Source: Streptomyces luteolifulvus
GTDB taxonomy: Bacteria > Actinomycetota > Actinomycetes > Streptomycetales > Streptomycetaceae
Direction: 5' to 3'
Length of the DNA stretch: 64,000 nucleotides
Assembly (NCBI RefSeq): GCF_008806595.1
Contig: NZ_VZRB01000002.1
Span: 186,001-250,000 of the forward strand
Shown piece by piece: positions 54,134 to 63,047 of this stretch. Below the pieces are notes generated by a model that had not been told where the DNA came from, did no database searches, and saw only the letters and a list, made by a program, of their open reading frames with translations. Position 1 is the stretch's first letter. Every line of letters begins with the position of its first letter. Both the position numbers and the translations under genes were made by a program.

Positions 54134-54733
54134 ATGACGCGCAACGAACACCAGGTCGCCGGAGTGCTCCTGGCCGCGGGCGGCGGCCGGCGGCTCGGCG
54201 GACGACCCAAAGCGCTGCTCGAACACCGGGGAAGGCCGCTGGTCGAACACGCGGCCGGCGTCCTGCGCGCGGGCGGCTGCACCCGTGTCCATGTGGTCCT
54301 GGGGGCGCAGGCGGCCGTCGTACGGGAACGCGCGGAGCTCGGCGGATGCGTGCTGGTGGACAACCCGGAGTGGGAGCAGGGCATGGGCAGCTCGCTGCGT
54401 GCCGGGCTCGGCTCGCTCTCCGGTACGGGCGCGCGGGCCGCGCTGGTGTTCCTGGTCGACCAGCCCGGCATCGGCCCGGAGGCGGTGGCCCGGGTGCTCG
54501 CCGCATACCGGGACGAGTCGTCGCTGGTCTCGGCCGCCTACGAGGGAGTTCGCGGTCATCCCGTCCTGTTCGGCGCGGCCCACTGGGCGGGCATCGCCGC
54601 GACGGCGACCGGGGACCGGGGGGCACGCGGCTATCTGAAGGAGCACGAGGAGGCGATGGCACTCGTGGAGTGCGGGGACGTGGCGCGGCCGTACGACATC
54701 GACACCGTCGCCGACTTGCCCCGTCTGGAGTGA
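54134..54733 (+). CDS. MobA-like NTP transferase
   Basis: A 199-residue nucleotidyltransferase with the NTP-binding loop GVLLAAGGGRRLGGRPKALL, VDNPEWEQGMGSSLRAGL, LVDQPGIGPEAV and GHPVLFG. This is the MocA/MobA-like branch that transfers CTP or GTP to molybdopterin. Beside purine-degradation genes it may serve xanthine dehydrogenase maturation (inference). ATG at 54134. Confidence 0.85.
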   Translation: MTRNEHQVAGVLLAAGGGRRLGGRPKALLEHRGRPLVEHAAGVLRAGGCTRVHVVLGAQAAVVRERAELGGCVLVDNPEWEQGMGSSLRAGLGSLSGTGARAALVFLVDQPGIGPEAVARVLAAYRDESSLVSAAYEGVRGHPVLFGAAHWAGIAATATGDRGARGYLKEHEEAMALVECGDVARPYDIDTVADLPRLE

Positions 54734-54780
54734 CCTGGTCTCTCGGCCCGGAGAGTCTCGACATCAACAAATCATTGAAC

Positions 54781-54795
54781 TTCCATCATGAGGAA
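54781..54795. promoter_or_regulatory. Candidate AllR operator upstream of aceB
   Basis: TTCC-ATCATGA-GGAA, same arms and 7-base spacing as the site at 52275-52289 and 67 bases before the malate synthase start. Confidence 0.5.
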
Positions 54796-54861
54796 ACTAG
54801 TATCCACTGGCACCCGGTGCCACGGCATCGTACGTAGTTCGCCCGAAGGAAGTGACAGCTC

Positions 54862-56496
54862 ATGTCCGTACCAGCGCCGTCCCCGCTGGCCATCGTCGAC
54901 GCCGAGCCCGTGCCCCGGCAGGAGGAGGTCCTCACCGAAGCGGCCCTCGTCTTCGTGGCCGAGCTGCACCGCCGCTTCACGCCCCGGCGTGACGAACTCC
55001 TCGCCCGCCGCACTCAGCGCCGCGCCGAGATCGCCCGGACCTCCGCGCTCGACTTCCTCCCGGAGACCGCCGCGATCCGCGCGGACGACTCCTGGAAGGT
55101 GGCCCCGGCACCCGAGGCCCTCAACGACCGCCGGGTCGAGATCACCGGCCCCACCGACCGCAAGATGACCATCAACGCCCTCAACTCGGGCGCGAAGGTG
55201 TGGCTCGCCGACTTCGAGGACGCCTCGGCGCCGACCTGGGAGAACGTCGTCCAGGGCCAGCTCAGTCTGATCGACGCCTACACCCGGACCATCGACTTCA
55301 CGGACCCGGACTCCGGAAAGTCGTACGCACTGCGCCCGGACGACGAGCTCGCCACCGTCGTCATGCGCCCGCGCGGCTGGCACCTGAATGAGCGTCACCT
55401 CGTCGACGCCGACGGCACGCAGATCCCCGGCGCCTTCGTCGACTTCGGGCTGTACTTCCTCCACAACGCCCAGCGTCTGCTCGACCTCGGCAAGGGACCG
55501 TACTTCTACCTCCCCAAGACGGAGTCACACCTGGAGGCCCGCCTGTGGAACGACGTCTTCGTCTTCGCGCAGGACTACCTCGGCATCCCGCAGGGCACGA
55601 TCCGCGCCACCGTCCTCATCGAGACGATCACGGCGGCGTACGAGATGGAGGAGATCCTCTACGAACTCCGCGACCACGCCTCCGGGTTGAACGCCGGCCG
55701 CTGGGACTACCTGTTCTCCATCATCAAGAACTTCCGTGACGGCGGCCCCAGGTTCGTCCTGCCGGACCGCAACGCGGTCACGATGACGGCGCCGTTCATG
55801 CGGGCGTACACCGAACTCCTCGTCCGCACCTGCCACAAGCGCGGCGCGCACGCGATCGGCGGCATGGCGGCCTTCATCCCCTCCCGCCGCGACGAGGAGG
55901 TCAACAAGGTCGCCTTCGAGAAGGTCAAGGCGGACAAGGACCGCGAGGCGGGCGACGGTTTCGACGGCTCCTGGGTCGCCCACCCCGACCTGGTCCCGAT
56001 CGCCATGGAGTCCTTCGACAAGGTCCTCGGCGACCGGCCGAACCAGAAGGACCGGCTGCGTGAGGACGTCGACGTCAAGGCCGCCGACCTGATCGCCGTC
56101 GACTCGCTGGCCGCCAGGCCGACGTACGGCGGTCTGGTCAACGCCGTGCAGGTCGGCCTCCGCTACATCGAGGCATGGCTGCGGGGTCTCGGCGCCGTCG
56201 CCATCTTCAACCTCATGGAGGACGCGGCCACCGCCGAGATCTCCCGCTCGCAGATCTGGCAGTGGATCAACGCGGGCGTCGAGTTCGAGCACGCGGGGAC
56301 GACGGTGAAGGCGACACCGGAGCTGGCCCGCAAGGTGGCCGCCGAGGAACTGCGGAACATCCGCGCCGAGATCGGCGAGGAGGCCTTCGCCGCGGGCCAC
56401 TGGCAGCAGGCCCACGATCTGCTGCTCCGGGTCGCCCTCGACGAGGACTACGCGGACTTCCTGACGCTGCCGGCGTACGAGCAGCTCGAGGGCTGA
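54862..56496 (+). CDS. aceB: Malate synthase (isoform A type)
   Basis: A 544-residue malate synthase A. It condenses glyoxylate with acetyl-CoA to malate. Active-site segments: VMRPRGWHL (Arg), [17 protein letters not shown] (Glu), [17 protein letters not shown], and [19 protein letters not shown] (general-base Asp). ATG at 54862 with GGAAG upstream. Sharing a candidate operator with allR/allB, it would remove the glyoxylate produced from allantoin. Ends at a hairpin shared with the convergent SelW-like gene. Confidence 0.96.
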   Translation: MSVPAPSPLAIVDAEPVPRQEEVLTEAALVFVAELHRRFTPRRDELLARRTQRRAEIARTSALDFLPETAAIRADDSWKVAPAPEALNDRRVEITGPTDRKMTINALNSGAKVWLADFEDASAPTWENVVQGQLSLIDAYTRTIDFTDPDSGKSYALRPDDELATVVMRPRGWHLNERHLVDADGTQIPGAFVDFGLYFLHNAQRLLDLGKGPYFYLPKTESHLEARLWNDVFVFAQDYLGIPQGTIRATVLIETITAAYEMEEILYELRDHASGLNAGRWDYLFSIIKNFRDGGPRFVLPDRNAVTMTAPFMRAYTELLVRTCHKRGAHAIGGMAAFIPSRRDEEVNKVAFEKVKADKDREAGDGFDGSWVAHPDLVPIAMESFDKVLGDRPNQKDRLREDVDVKAADLIAVDSLAARPTYGGLVNAVQVGLRYIEAWLRGLGAVAIFNLMEDAATAEISRSQIWQWINAGVEFEHAGTTVKATPELARKVAAEELRNIRAEIGEEAFAAGHWQQAHDLLLRVALDEDYADFLTLPAYEQLEG

Positions 56497-56503
56497 ACAC
56501 CCC

Positions 56504-56779
56504 TCATCCGTCCGAGTGGCCCAGGGACTTCCCCGGGGCCACTCGGTCGCGTACGGCCTGCTTGACGGCCGTCGGTTCCGGGAAGCCCTGCTCGCGGCGG
56601 TCCCAGACCACCTCGTCGTTCACCCGGACGACGAACACCCCGCCCTTGCCCGGCTTCAGGGACAGCTCCGTCAGCTCTGCCTCGAAGGTCGTCAGCAGCT
56701 CCTGGGCCAGCCACGCCGCGCGGGGCAGCCAGCGGCACTGGGTGCAGTACTCGATCTCCACGCGCCGGACGTCACTCAT
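56504..56779 (-). CDS. SelW/Rdx-family thioredoxin-like protein
   Basis: A 91-residue SelT/SelW/SelH-family (Rdx) protein: VEIEYCTQCRWLPRAAWLAQ with CxxC (no selenocysteine), ELTELSLKPGKGGVF and the terminal DRREQGFPEP. Thiol-redox role. ATG at 56779 overlaps the HipA-like gene's stop (ATGA), so it is the last gene of NIS synthetase - HipA-like kinase - SelW. Confidence 0.88.
   Translation of the reverse strand: MSDVRRVEIEYCTQCRWLPRAAWLAQELLTTFEAELTELSLKPGKGGVFVVRVNDEVVWDRREQGFPEPTAVKQAVRDRVAPGKSLGHSDG
56512..56546. terminator. 11-bp hairpin between convergent aceB and SelW-like genes
   Basis: Arms CCGAGTGGCCC / GGGCCACTCGG are perfect. The hairpin lies within the last codons of the SelW-like gene and 16 bases after the aceB stop, so it can stop rightward transcription. 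Confidence 0.6.
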
Positions 56780-57684
56780 CCCAGGTGCACCGCCCCATCC
56801 TGTTCCACCGCCGGTCTGCCGTGCAGGTCCGGGACCCATTTGAGCCAGTTCGGGCGGCCTTGCCGGGTGCGCGCCGCCCGGAGGGCCTCCTCGGCGGCTA
56901 GTTCCTCCCGGGTGGGGAAGTCCATGGGGAGCCAGGCGGCGGACGCCCGCACGCGCGCGTGGAGGTGGTCCACATACGCGTTCCGGATGTCCTGTGGCGT
57001 CCCCGGCTCGTCCGCCAGCCAGGCGTCCGGCACGGCCGCCGTGACCTCCCGCAGCAGATCGAGCGTCACCCGCGGCGCCAGCTCCGCGTCGGCCGCCCGC
57101 ACATCGGGCGCGTAGTGGCCGAGGGCGTGATGGCGGAAGTCGTACGCCTTCACGGGATCGGACGCTTCCCAGCGGTGGTGGAAGACGAGAGCGGCCCCGT
57201 GGTCGATCAGCCACAGGCGCGGGACCGCGACGCCGAAGGCCGGCCAGACCATCAGGTTGGAGCTGTGGACGGTGCGGTCGACGTTCACGGTCAGGGCGTC
57301 CAGCCAGACGATCCTGCCGGCCTCCAGCGGGTCCACGCGGAAGGTCTGGGCGACCTCCGGGGTGAAGTCCACGGCACCCGGCAGGTAGTCCATGCCGAGA
57401 TTGAGTCCCGCGCTCGCGCCGTGCAGGTCACGCACCTCCTGGTGCGGCTCGTGCTCGGCGATCGACGGGTCGAAGTGCACGAGGACCAGCTCGGGGAAGC
57501 GCAGCCCGAGGGCCCGGGCCAGCTCGCCGACGATCACCTCTGCGACCAGCGCTTTGCGGCCCTGCGCGGAGCCGGTGAACTTCACGACGTACGTGCCCAG
57601 GTCGTCGGCCTCGACGACTCCCGGCACGGAGCCGCCCGACCTCAGCGGGGTCACGTATATAACGGCGGTCACATCGCGCAGCAC
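56776..57684 (-). CDS. HipA-like kinase-fold protein
   Basis: About 302 residues. GTG at 57684 (VLRDVTAVIYVTPLR) is preferred over the TTG at 57726. Family features: DDLGTYVVKFTGSAQGRKAL (ATP-binding Lys region), HFDPSIAEHE, ALTVNVDRTVHSSNLMVWP (catalytic-loop-like N/D residues) and LWLIDHGAALVFHH (metal-binding Asp). This is the stand-alone HipA-like group common in Streptomyces, without a HipB antitoxin. Kinase activity is unproven. Between a siderophore synthetase and a SelW-like gene. Confidence 0.8.
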   Translation of the reverse strand: MLRDVTAVIYVTPLRSGGSVPGVVEADDLGTYVVKFTGSAQGRKALVAEVIVGELARALGLRFPELVLVHFDPSIAEHEPHQEVRDLHGASAGLNLGMDYLPGAVDFTPEVAQTFRVDPLEAGRIVWLDALTVNVDRTVHSSNLMVWPAFGVAVPRLWLIDHGAALVFHHRWEASDPVKAYDFRHHALGHYAPDVRAADAELAPRVTLDLLREVTAAVPDAWLADEPGTPQDIRNAYVDHLHARVRASAAWLPMDFPTREELAAEEALRAARTRQGRPNWLKWVPDLHGRPAVEQDGAVHLG

Positions 57685-57726
57685 ACCGGCCAGGGTAAGG
57701 CAGGGGCTCGGGGTGACGACCGGCAA

Positions 57727-59253
57727 TTACGGGGCGGCCAGTGGGTTCGGCAGCGGCAGATAGCGGGCGGCGGCGCCGTCCGCGCCGGTCCAGCGCAGCA
57801 GCAGGTTCGTCTTGCCGGGGAGGGTGGGCGAGGCGAGGAGGGCGGCGGTCTCGGGGAGGTCGCGGCGGGCCAGCTCGCGGCGGACGGCGGGCCAGGGGGC
57901 GAACCCGGGGTGGCGTTCGGCGAGGGCGGCGGCGAGCTCGCCGAGGTGGTTGACGACCAGGCAGTACACCAGCCGTTCCCAGCCTGCGGCCCGCTCCACC
58001 TCCCCCAGCAGTTTCACGCCCTCGGCGTCCCGGAACAGCGCCTGCACCGGCAGGCCGTCGGCGTCGACGGCGACCAGCGTGTTCTGCAGATGCGCTTCGA
58101 GTACGACGCCGTGGCCGGCGAAGGCCGCGAGGGCGGGCGGCACGACCTGCGCCAGATACGCCTCCCACCAGGCCGCGGGATCGATGCTCCGGTCCGGCGG
58201 GCTGCCCTCGAAGCCCTCCACCAGGCCCGCCGCGAGAAGCGGAGTGGCGCCGGGCAGCAGGTGGCCCCGGAACCCGTCCCGGACGAGGACGGCGAGTTCC
58301 TCGAAGGCGAAACCGGCGGTGCGGTAGCCGCGGTCGCCGAGCCAGGCGGCGGGGCCCGGGAAGGCCGCGAGGGCGGAGGCGGCCGCGGCGTCGGTGCGGC
58401 GGAGTCTTTGCAGGTCGTGGCGCCACAGACGGCGGATGTCGTTGGTGATGCGCACATCGAGGCTGAACTTCAGGAACAGGTCGCGCCCGGGCTCGTACAG
58501 GGTGCGTATCGCGGCCGTCGGCCAGAGCGGGAACGGTGTCGTGCCGAGCCGGATCAGCCGGCCGTCGGCGAAGGCAGGGGCGAGGTCCCGGCCGGCCAGG
58601 TCGAGCTGCCAGGGGTGCGCGGGCAGCAGCCGGTAGCCCGGCGGGGCCTCGCCGAGGGTGTCGAGGGCACAGGTGTCGCCCTCCTCGACGACCGTGTCCT
58701 CGCGCACCCCGAGCAGCACCAGCGGGAAGCGGGCGTGCGCCTCGGGTGCGTACGGCAGCCAGCCCGCCACGGGGCCGCCGCCGCGGGCCTTGGGGGCGGG
58801 GTGGTGGGGGTGGCCGGTGAGGAGGGACTGCTCGGAGCGCAGGTAGGGGTCGTCGGGCGGGGTCGCCCGCGCGCGGGCGGCGAGCAGCGCGGCCACCGCG
58901 TCCCGGCTGTCGATCATCTCGGTGGGCAGTTCATGGTTGGACAGACCGGTGTGCCGGCGCAGTTCCTCGGCGACGAGTTTGACCAGTTCGGTGTGGCCGA
59001 CCCGCCGCCAGCGGCCGTCCGCGAGCACCTCGGGCTCGCCGGGCCGCCGCTCACCGCGTACCCGCAGCAGACGGCCGCCGGGCAGCCGGTACACCCGCCG
59101 CTCACCGGCGTCCGGCAGCGGCTCGGCCACCTCGCGCAGCAGGCAGTTGAGCAGGGGCGCTGTCGCGCAGGCGTCGGCGCGGGCCGCGACGTCGTCGTGC
59201 GGCGCGGCGGCGTCGCCCGCAGCGGGCGGGGGGATGAGATCCACGCGATCCAC
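57727..59253 (-). CDS. NRPS-independent siderophore (NIS) synthetase, IucA/IucC family
   Basis: A 508-residue NIS synthetase: HPWQLDLAGRDLAPAF (His-Pro-Trp-Gln motif), LKFSLDVRITNDIRRLWRHD, LVEGFEGSPPDRS and VVLEAHLQNTLVAVDADGLP (catalytic His/Gln). It joins a carboxylate to an amine or alcohol with ATP to form hydroxamate or carboxylate siderophores. Divergent from a second NIS gene 92 bases away. I see no clear DmdR/DtxR iron box between them. The start is GTG at 59253 or 59244. Product unknown. Confidence 0.92.
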   Translation of the reverse strand: MDRVDLIPPPAAGDAAAPHDDVAARADACATAPLLNCLLREVAEPLPDAGERRVYRLPGGRLLRVRGERRPGEPEVLADGRWRRVGHTELVKLVAEELRRHTGLSNHELPTEMIDSRDAVAALLAARARATPPDDPYLRSEQSLLTGHPHHPAPKARGGGPVAGWLPYAPEAHARFPLVLLGVREDTVVEEGDTCALDTLGEAPPGYRLLPAHPWQLDLAGRDLAPAFADGRLIRLGTTPFPLWPTAAIRTLYEPGRDLFLKFSLDVRITNDIRRLWRHDLQRLRRTDAAAASALAAFPGPAAWLGDRGYRTAGFAFEELAVLVRDGFRGHLLPGATPLLAAGLVEGFEGSPPDRSIDPAAWWEAYLAQVVPPALAAFAGHGVVLEAHLQNTLVAVDADGLPVQALFRDAEGVKLLGEVERAAGWERLVYCLVVNHLGELAAALAERHPGFAPWPAVRRELARRDLPETAALLASPTLPGKTNLLLRWTGADGAAARYLPLPNPLAAP

Positions 59254-59345
59254 TCGTTCCCTACGGTCCGTGATGGCGGAGACGATCAGTATGTCTGTCC
59301 CAACCGGCGCTGTGACGCCGTACCCGTACCCGAGGGAGCCCGACC

Positions 59346-60857
59346 GTGCACCATTCCCCCACCGCGGAGGCCGAGGTCGCCGAGGAGCTGGCAGCGCTGC
59401 GCCCCGGCCTCGTGGCGCGGTACGCGGCCGAGCTGCCCGGTGCCCGGGCGGCCGTGCTGACCCGGCTGTGGCGGGCGCTCGCCCATGAACCGCTGCCGTG
59501 GGTCGCGGGCCGTGCGGCGGACCGGGACGGGCTCATCGTGCGTCTTTCGGACGGCCGCCGTCTGCACGGCCCGCGTGCGGACCCGTACGCCACCTCCGCG
59601 TATGTCACGGTCCTGCGGCTGGACGAGGTGCCGTACGGCGATCCCGCGCGGCTGATGACCGAGCTCGCCGTGCCGCACGGGTCGGGTTTCGCGGCGGAAC
59701 TCGGCCACAGCGTCGCCTCGTTGGCGCTGTCCCGGGCCGGGCAGCCGCCCGGCGGCGGGCCCCTCTCGGACGAGTGGCCGGTGAGCGACTGGGAGTGGGA
59801 GCGGCGGGTGGTCGACGGGCATCCCTTCCACCCCAACTGCCGTTCTCGGCCCGGCTTCTCGGTGGCCGAGCAGCTGGCGTACGGGCCCGAGCACGGACCG
59901 CTCGTCGGGCTGGGCCTGGTGCCGGTCCGGGCGCAGGAGTGCCTGGTGACGGGTGAGTGGCCGGACGGGATGCGGGACGGGGATCGGCTGCTGATCCCGG
60001 TGCATCCCTGGCAGGCGGAGCATGTGCTCAAGCGGCCGTGCCAGCCGGCGCTCACCGCTCACCCGCTGATGTCCCTGCGCACCCTCGCGCTGCCCGGCGG
60101 GCCGCATGTCAAGACCGCGCTGAGCACCCGGCTGACCTCGTCGGTGCGGGACATCTCGGTCTACTCGATCACGGTGTCCGCGACCCTGTCGGCGTTCGCG
60201 CAGGACCTCGCCGGCCGCACGGACGACCTCCTGCAGGTGACGCGCACGCTGGGCGCCGTCACGTCCGGTTCCGCCGACCTGGCGGCCGTCGTGCGCGAGT
60301 CGCCGCAGACGTACGCGAGCACGGAGCGGGGTGAGCGGGTCGTGCCGGTGGCCGCGCTCGCCACCACCGGACTGCCCGAATCCCCCTCCTGGCTTGCCGG
60401 TTTCACACGCCTCGCCCTCACCGTCGGACTGCGTCTGCTGGACCTGGGCGTGGCCCTGGAGGCGCATGGCCAGAACCTCCTCGTGGTGCTGTCCCCGACG
60501 GGTGCCCCGTTGCGCCTGGTCTACCGTGACCTGGCCGACATCCGTATCAGCCCGGCCCGGCTGTCCCGGCACGGTGTGCCGGTCCCCGAGCTGAGCGGAC
60601 GGCTCGTCACGGACGACGAAACCACCCTGCGGCGCAAGCTGTTCGGCTCCCTGGTGGCGGGCGCCCTCGCCGGTACGGCGGGTTCGGCGGCGGCGCTGCG
60701 GACGGCCCTGGAGATCGCCGTACGGGACCTGCCGCGCACCCCGGACCTGGTCGTGCTGCTCGAAGAGCCGCTGCCTGCCAAGGCGTTGACGCTGATGCGG
60801 CTGTCGCGGGGGACGTCCGGGGACCAGTGGGCCGAGCTGCCCGGTCCGCTGCTGTGA
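59346..60857 (+). CDS. NRPS-independent siderophore (NIS) synthetase, IucA/IucC family
   Basis: A 503-residue NIS synthetase of a different subtype from its divergent neighbour: IPVHPWQAEHVLKRP, LPGGPHVKTALSTRLTSSVR, RLLDLGVALEAHGQNLLVVL and LVYRDLADIRIS. Two NIS enzymes suggest two successive condensations on one scaffold such as citrate. No siderophore transporter or amine-supplying gene is visible in the window. GTG/ATG start at 59346 following GAGGGAG. Confidence 0.92.
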   Translation: MHHSPTAEAEVAEELAALRPGLVARYAAELPGARAAVLTRLWRALAHEPLPWVAGRAADRDGLIVRLSDGRRLHGPRADPYATSAYVTVLRLDEVPYGDPARLMTELAVPHGSGFAAELGHSVASLALSRAGQPPGGGPLSDEWPVSDWEWERRVVDGHPFHPNCRSRPGFSVAEQLAYGPEHGPLVGLGLVPVRAQECLVTGEWPDGMRDGDRLLIPVHPWQAEHVLKRPCQPALTAHPLMSLRTLALPGGPHVKTALSTRLTSSVRDISVYSITVSATLSAFAQDLAGRTDDLLQVTRTLGAVTSGSADLAAVVRESPQTYASTERGERVVPVAALATTGLPESPSWLAGFTRLALTVGLRLLDLGVALEAHGQNLLVVLSPTGAPLRLVYRDLADIRISPARLSRHGVPVPELSGRLVTDDETTLRRKLFGSLVAGALAGTAGSAAALRTALEIAVRDLPRTPDLVVLLEEPLPAKALTLMRLSRGTSGDQWAELPGPLL

Positions 60858-60914
60858 CGCCTCCTGTGACGCCCTGTTTTGGAGGACGACACCTGCGATC
60901 ACTAGGATCCGCCG

Positions 60915-62180
60915 ATGATCACAAGACAACGGCTGGCGGCGGGAGTGTGCGCCCTGCTCGCCGCCCTGACAGCCGGGATCGCCTTCCCGGCCCCGGCGGC
61001 GGCCGGTGAACCCAAGGGTGAGCCCGCGCCCCAGGTGGACCTCGTCCTCGACGTCAGCGGCTCCATGCGGGCCCGGGACATCGACGGCGGGTCGCGGATG
61101 GCGGCGGCGAAGCAGGCGTTCAACGAGGTACTCGACGCGACGCCCGAGGAGGTCGAGCTCGGTATCCGCACGCTCGGCGCGAACTACCCGGGCGACGACC
61201 AGAAGACGGGCTGCAAGGACACCGCGCAGCTCTATCCGGTCGGCCCGCTGGACCGCACCGAGGCCAAGACGGCGGTGGCGACCCTCTCGCCCACCGGCTG
61301 GACACCGATCGGCCCGGCGCTGCTGAAGGCGGCAGACGACTTCAAGGGCAGCGACGGCTCCAAGCGGATCGTGCTGATCAGCGACGGCGAGGACACCTGC
61401 GCCCCGCTCGACCCGTGCGAGGTGGCCCGCGAGATAGCGGCGAAGGGCATCGGTCTCACGATCGACACCCTCGGGCTGGTCCCGAACGCCAAGATGCGCA
61501 AGCAGCTCAGCTGTATCGCCGAGGCGACCGGTGGCACGTACACCTCGGTCGAGCACACCGACGAACTCACCGACCGGGTCAACCAGCTGGTGGACCGGGC
61601 GGCCGATCCGGTGGTGACGCCCGTGGCCACCGAGGGCGCGACAAACTGCACGAACGCGCCGGCGCTGAAGTCCGGTCTGTACACCGACCGCGAGGAGTTC
61701 GGGCAGCAGCGCTGGTACCGCGTGGACGTCGAGCCGGGTCAGGAGGTGCGCGCCTCGGTGAGCGTCGCGGCCGACCGGGCCGTGAACCCGGACCACGGCG
61801 TGCTGCTGCGGGCGGTCACGGTGCAGGGCCGGGAGATCGTGCGCGGCGAGGCGGCGGGCAACGGCCGTACGGACGTGGTCTCCACGGGGCTGCGGTACCC
61901 GAAGGCGGAGAGCGACGACGACAGCGCCCCTGCGGAGACCGTGTGCCTTCAGGTCACCAACTCCTTCTCGGCGGCGGCCGGAGTGAAGACCACTCCGGGC
62001 ATGCCGCTGGAGCTGACGGTCGACGTCGTGGACAGTCCGTCCGCGGCGAGTGACGTGGCCTCCTTCGGCCTCGGGCGCGGCTGGTGGCTGCTCGGCGCGC
62101 TGATCCTCACCGGCTTCCTCGCCGGTGTTCTCTGGGGCTGGCTCTCGCGCTGGCGGGTCGCGGTATGGAGGACCAACTGA
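60915..62180 (+). CDS. Secreted/membrane von Willebrand factor A protein
   Basis: A 421-residue protein. Signal peptide at residues 1-30 (ends PAPAAAG). The VWA domain carries an intact MIDAS D46-x-S48-x-S50 (LDVSGSM) followed by ISDGEDTCAPLDPC. A middle beta-rich domain of about 180 residues follows, then a C-terminal membrane helix (WWLLGALILTGFLAGVLW) with a short basic tail. Predicted to be anchored with its domains outside. The stop overlaps the next gene's ATG (TGATG), so the two products probably act together. Function unknown. Confidence 0.85.
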   Translation: MITRQRLAAGVCALLAALTAGIAFPAPAAAGEPKGEPAPQVDLVLDVSGSMRARDIDGGSRMAAAKQAFNEVLDATPEEVELGIRTLGANYPGDDQKTGCKDTAQLYPVGPLDRTEAKTAVATLSPTGWTPIGPALLKAADDFKGSDGSKRIVLISDGEDTCAPLDPCEVAREIAAKGIGLTIDTLGLVPNAKMRKQLSCIAEATGGTYTSVEHTDELTDRVNQLVDRAADPVVTPVATEGATNCTNAPALKSGLYTDREEFGQQRWYRVDVEPGQEVRASVSVAADRAVNPDHGVLLRAVTVQGREIVRGEAAGNGRTDVVSTGLRYPKAESDDDSAPAETVCLQVTNSFSAAAGVKTTPGMPLELTVDVVDSPSAASDVASFGLGRGWWLLGALILTGFLAGVLWGWLSRWRVAVWRTN

Positions 62181-62986
62181 TGCGTGTCACACGTGTGCTG
62201 AGCGCTGCGCTGCTGGCGCTCGGGCTGGCAACGGGCCCCGCGGCGGCCGACTCCTCGCCCTCGCCGAGCGCGTCCGACGACGCCGCGGCGCCGACCGAGG
62301 CGGGCACCTCGTTCCGTACGGCGACGGAGATCGAGCAGGGGCAGCGGGCGACGGCGAGCGGGTCCACCGGCGACTACCTGTACTGGTCGTTCCCCGCGGA
62401 CGCCGCCCAGCGGCCCACCGTCAGGGCGACGGTGAAGCTGCCGGAGTCGCACGCCGCCGAGACCTGGCAGATCGACGTGTACGACGGTCTGCGCCGCCGC
62501 CAGGCCTGCCAGTACGGGGCGCAGACCCGCACGGCCGCGCAGGGCACGGCCACCGTGGAGCTGGCCTGCACGCTCCGCACCGTCCGCGCCTGGTCGGAGC
62601 CGTGGGCCAACGACCCGCTGCCCGGGACGTACTACATCCGGCTGACGGTCGTGAACGTCCCGACATCCGACCTGGGTCTGACGGTCGGCGCCGAAGTCCG
62701 GGTCGGCTCCGAGGACATCGGCGGTTCGGCCGCGGTGGACGGCTCGCTGGCGGAGCCGCTGGTGCCGGGGATCGCGGTCAAGTCGGCGTCCGACGACGAC
62801 GGTTCGGACTCCGCAACTGCGGTGCTGTCCAGCATCGAGCCGGACGACGGCTGGGCCTCCGGCTGGTGGTCCGACCGCTGGCTGTGGACCGCGATGGGCG
62901 GTGTGCTGGCCGCGCTCGCGGGCATCGGCGGATACGCGCTGACGCGCGGGCCGGGCCGGCCGTCACGGGTGCCACCTGGCGCCTGA
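62180..62986 (+). CDS. Secreted protein with C-terminal membrane helix, partner of VWA protein
   Basis: A 268-residue protein. Signal peptide residues 1-23 (ends GPAAAD), then a Ser/Asp/Ala-rich linker. A beta-rich domain resembling bacterial pre-peptidase (PPC-like) folds follows (GDYLYWSFPADAAQRPTVRA, then PGTYYIRLTVVNVPTSDLG). A C-terminal membrane helix LWTAMGGVLAALAGIGGYAL precedes a basic tail. Same topology as the VWA protein, to which it is translationally coupled. Followed by a strong hairpin. Confidence 0.8.
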   Translation: MRVTRVLSAALLALGLATGPAAADSSPSPSASDDAAAPTEAGTSFRTATEIEQGQRATASGSTGDYLYWSFPADAAQRPTVRATVKLPESHAAETWQIDVYDGLRRRQACQYGAQTRTAAQGTATVELACTLRTVRAWSEPWANDPLPGTYYIRLTVVNVPTSDLGLTVGAEVRVGSEDIGGSAAVDGSLAEPLVPGIAVKSASDDDGSDSATAVLSSIEPDDGWASGWWSDRWLWTAMGGVLAALAGIGGYALTRGPGRPSRVPPGA

Positions 62987-63007
62987 CCCTGCACTGACGG
63001 CCCGTCA

Positions 63008-63041
63008 AGAGGCCCGCCGCGCTTCGGTCCGGCGGGCCTCT
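63008..63041. terminator. 12-bp perfect hairpin between convergent genes
   Basis: Arms AGAGGCCCGCCG / CGGCGGGCCTCT around a 10-base loop, between the rightward membrane-protein gene and the leftward HxlR gene. Bidirectional terminator. Confidence 0.8.
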
Positions 63042-63047
63042 GCTGTG

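Noticed and set aside
56959..59460. 833-codon plus-strand open frame over the NIS synthetase and HipA-like genes
   Set aside because: Antisense shadow with no signatures. The minus-strand genes are clearly coding.
59286..61796. 836-codon minus-strand open frame over the second NIS and VWA genes
   Set aside because: Same reason: low-complexity antisense frame opposite recognisable plus-strand families.
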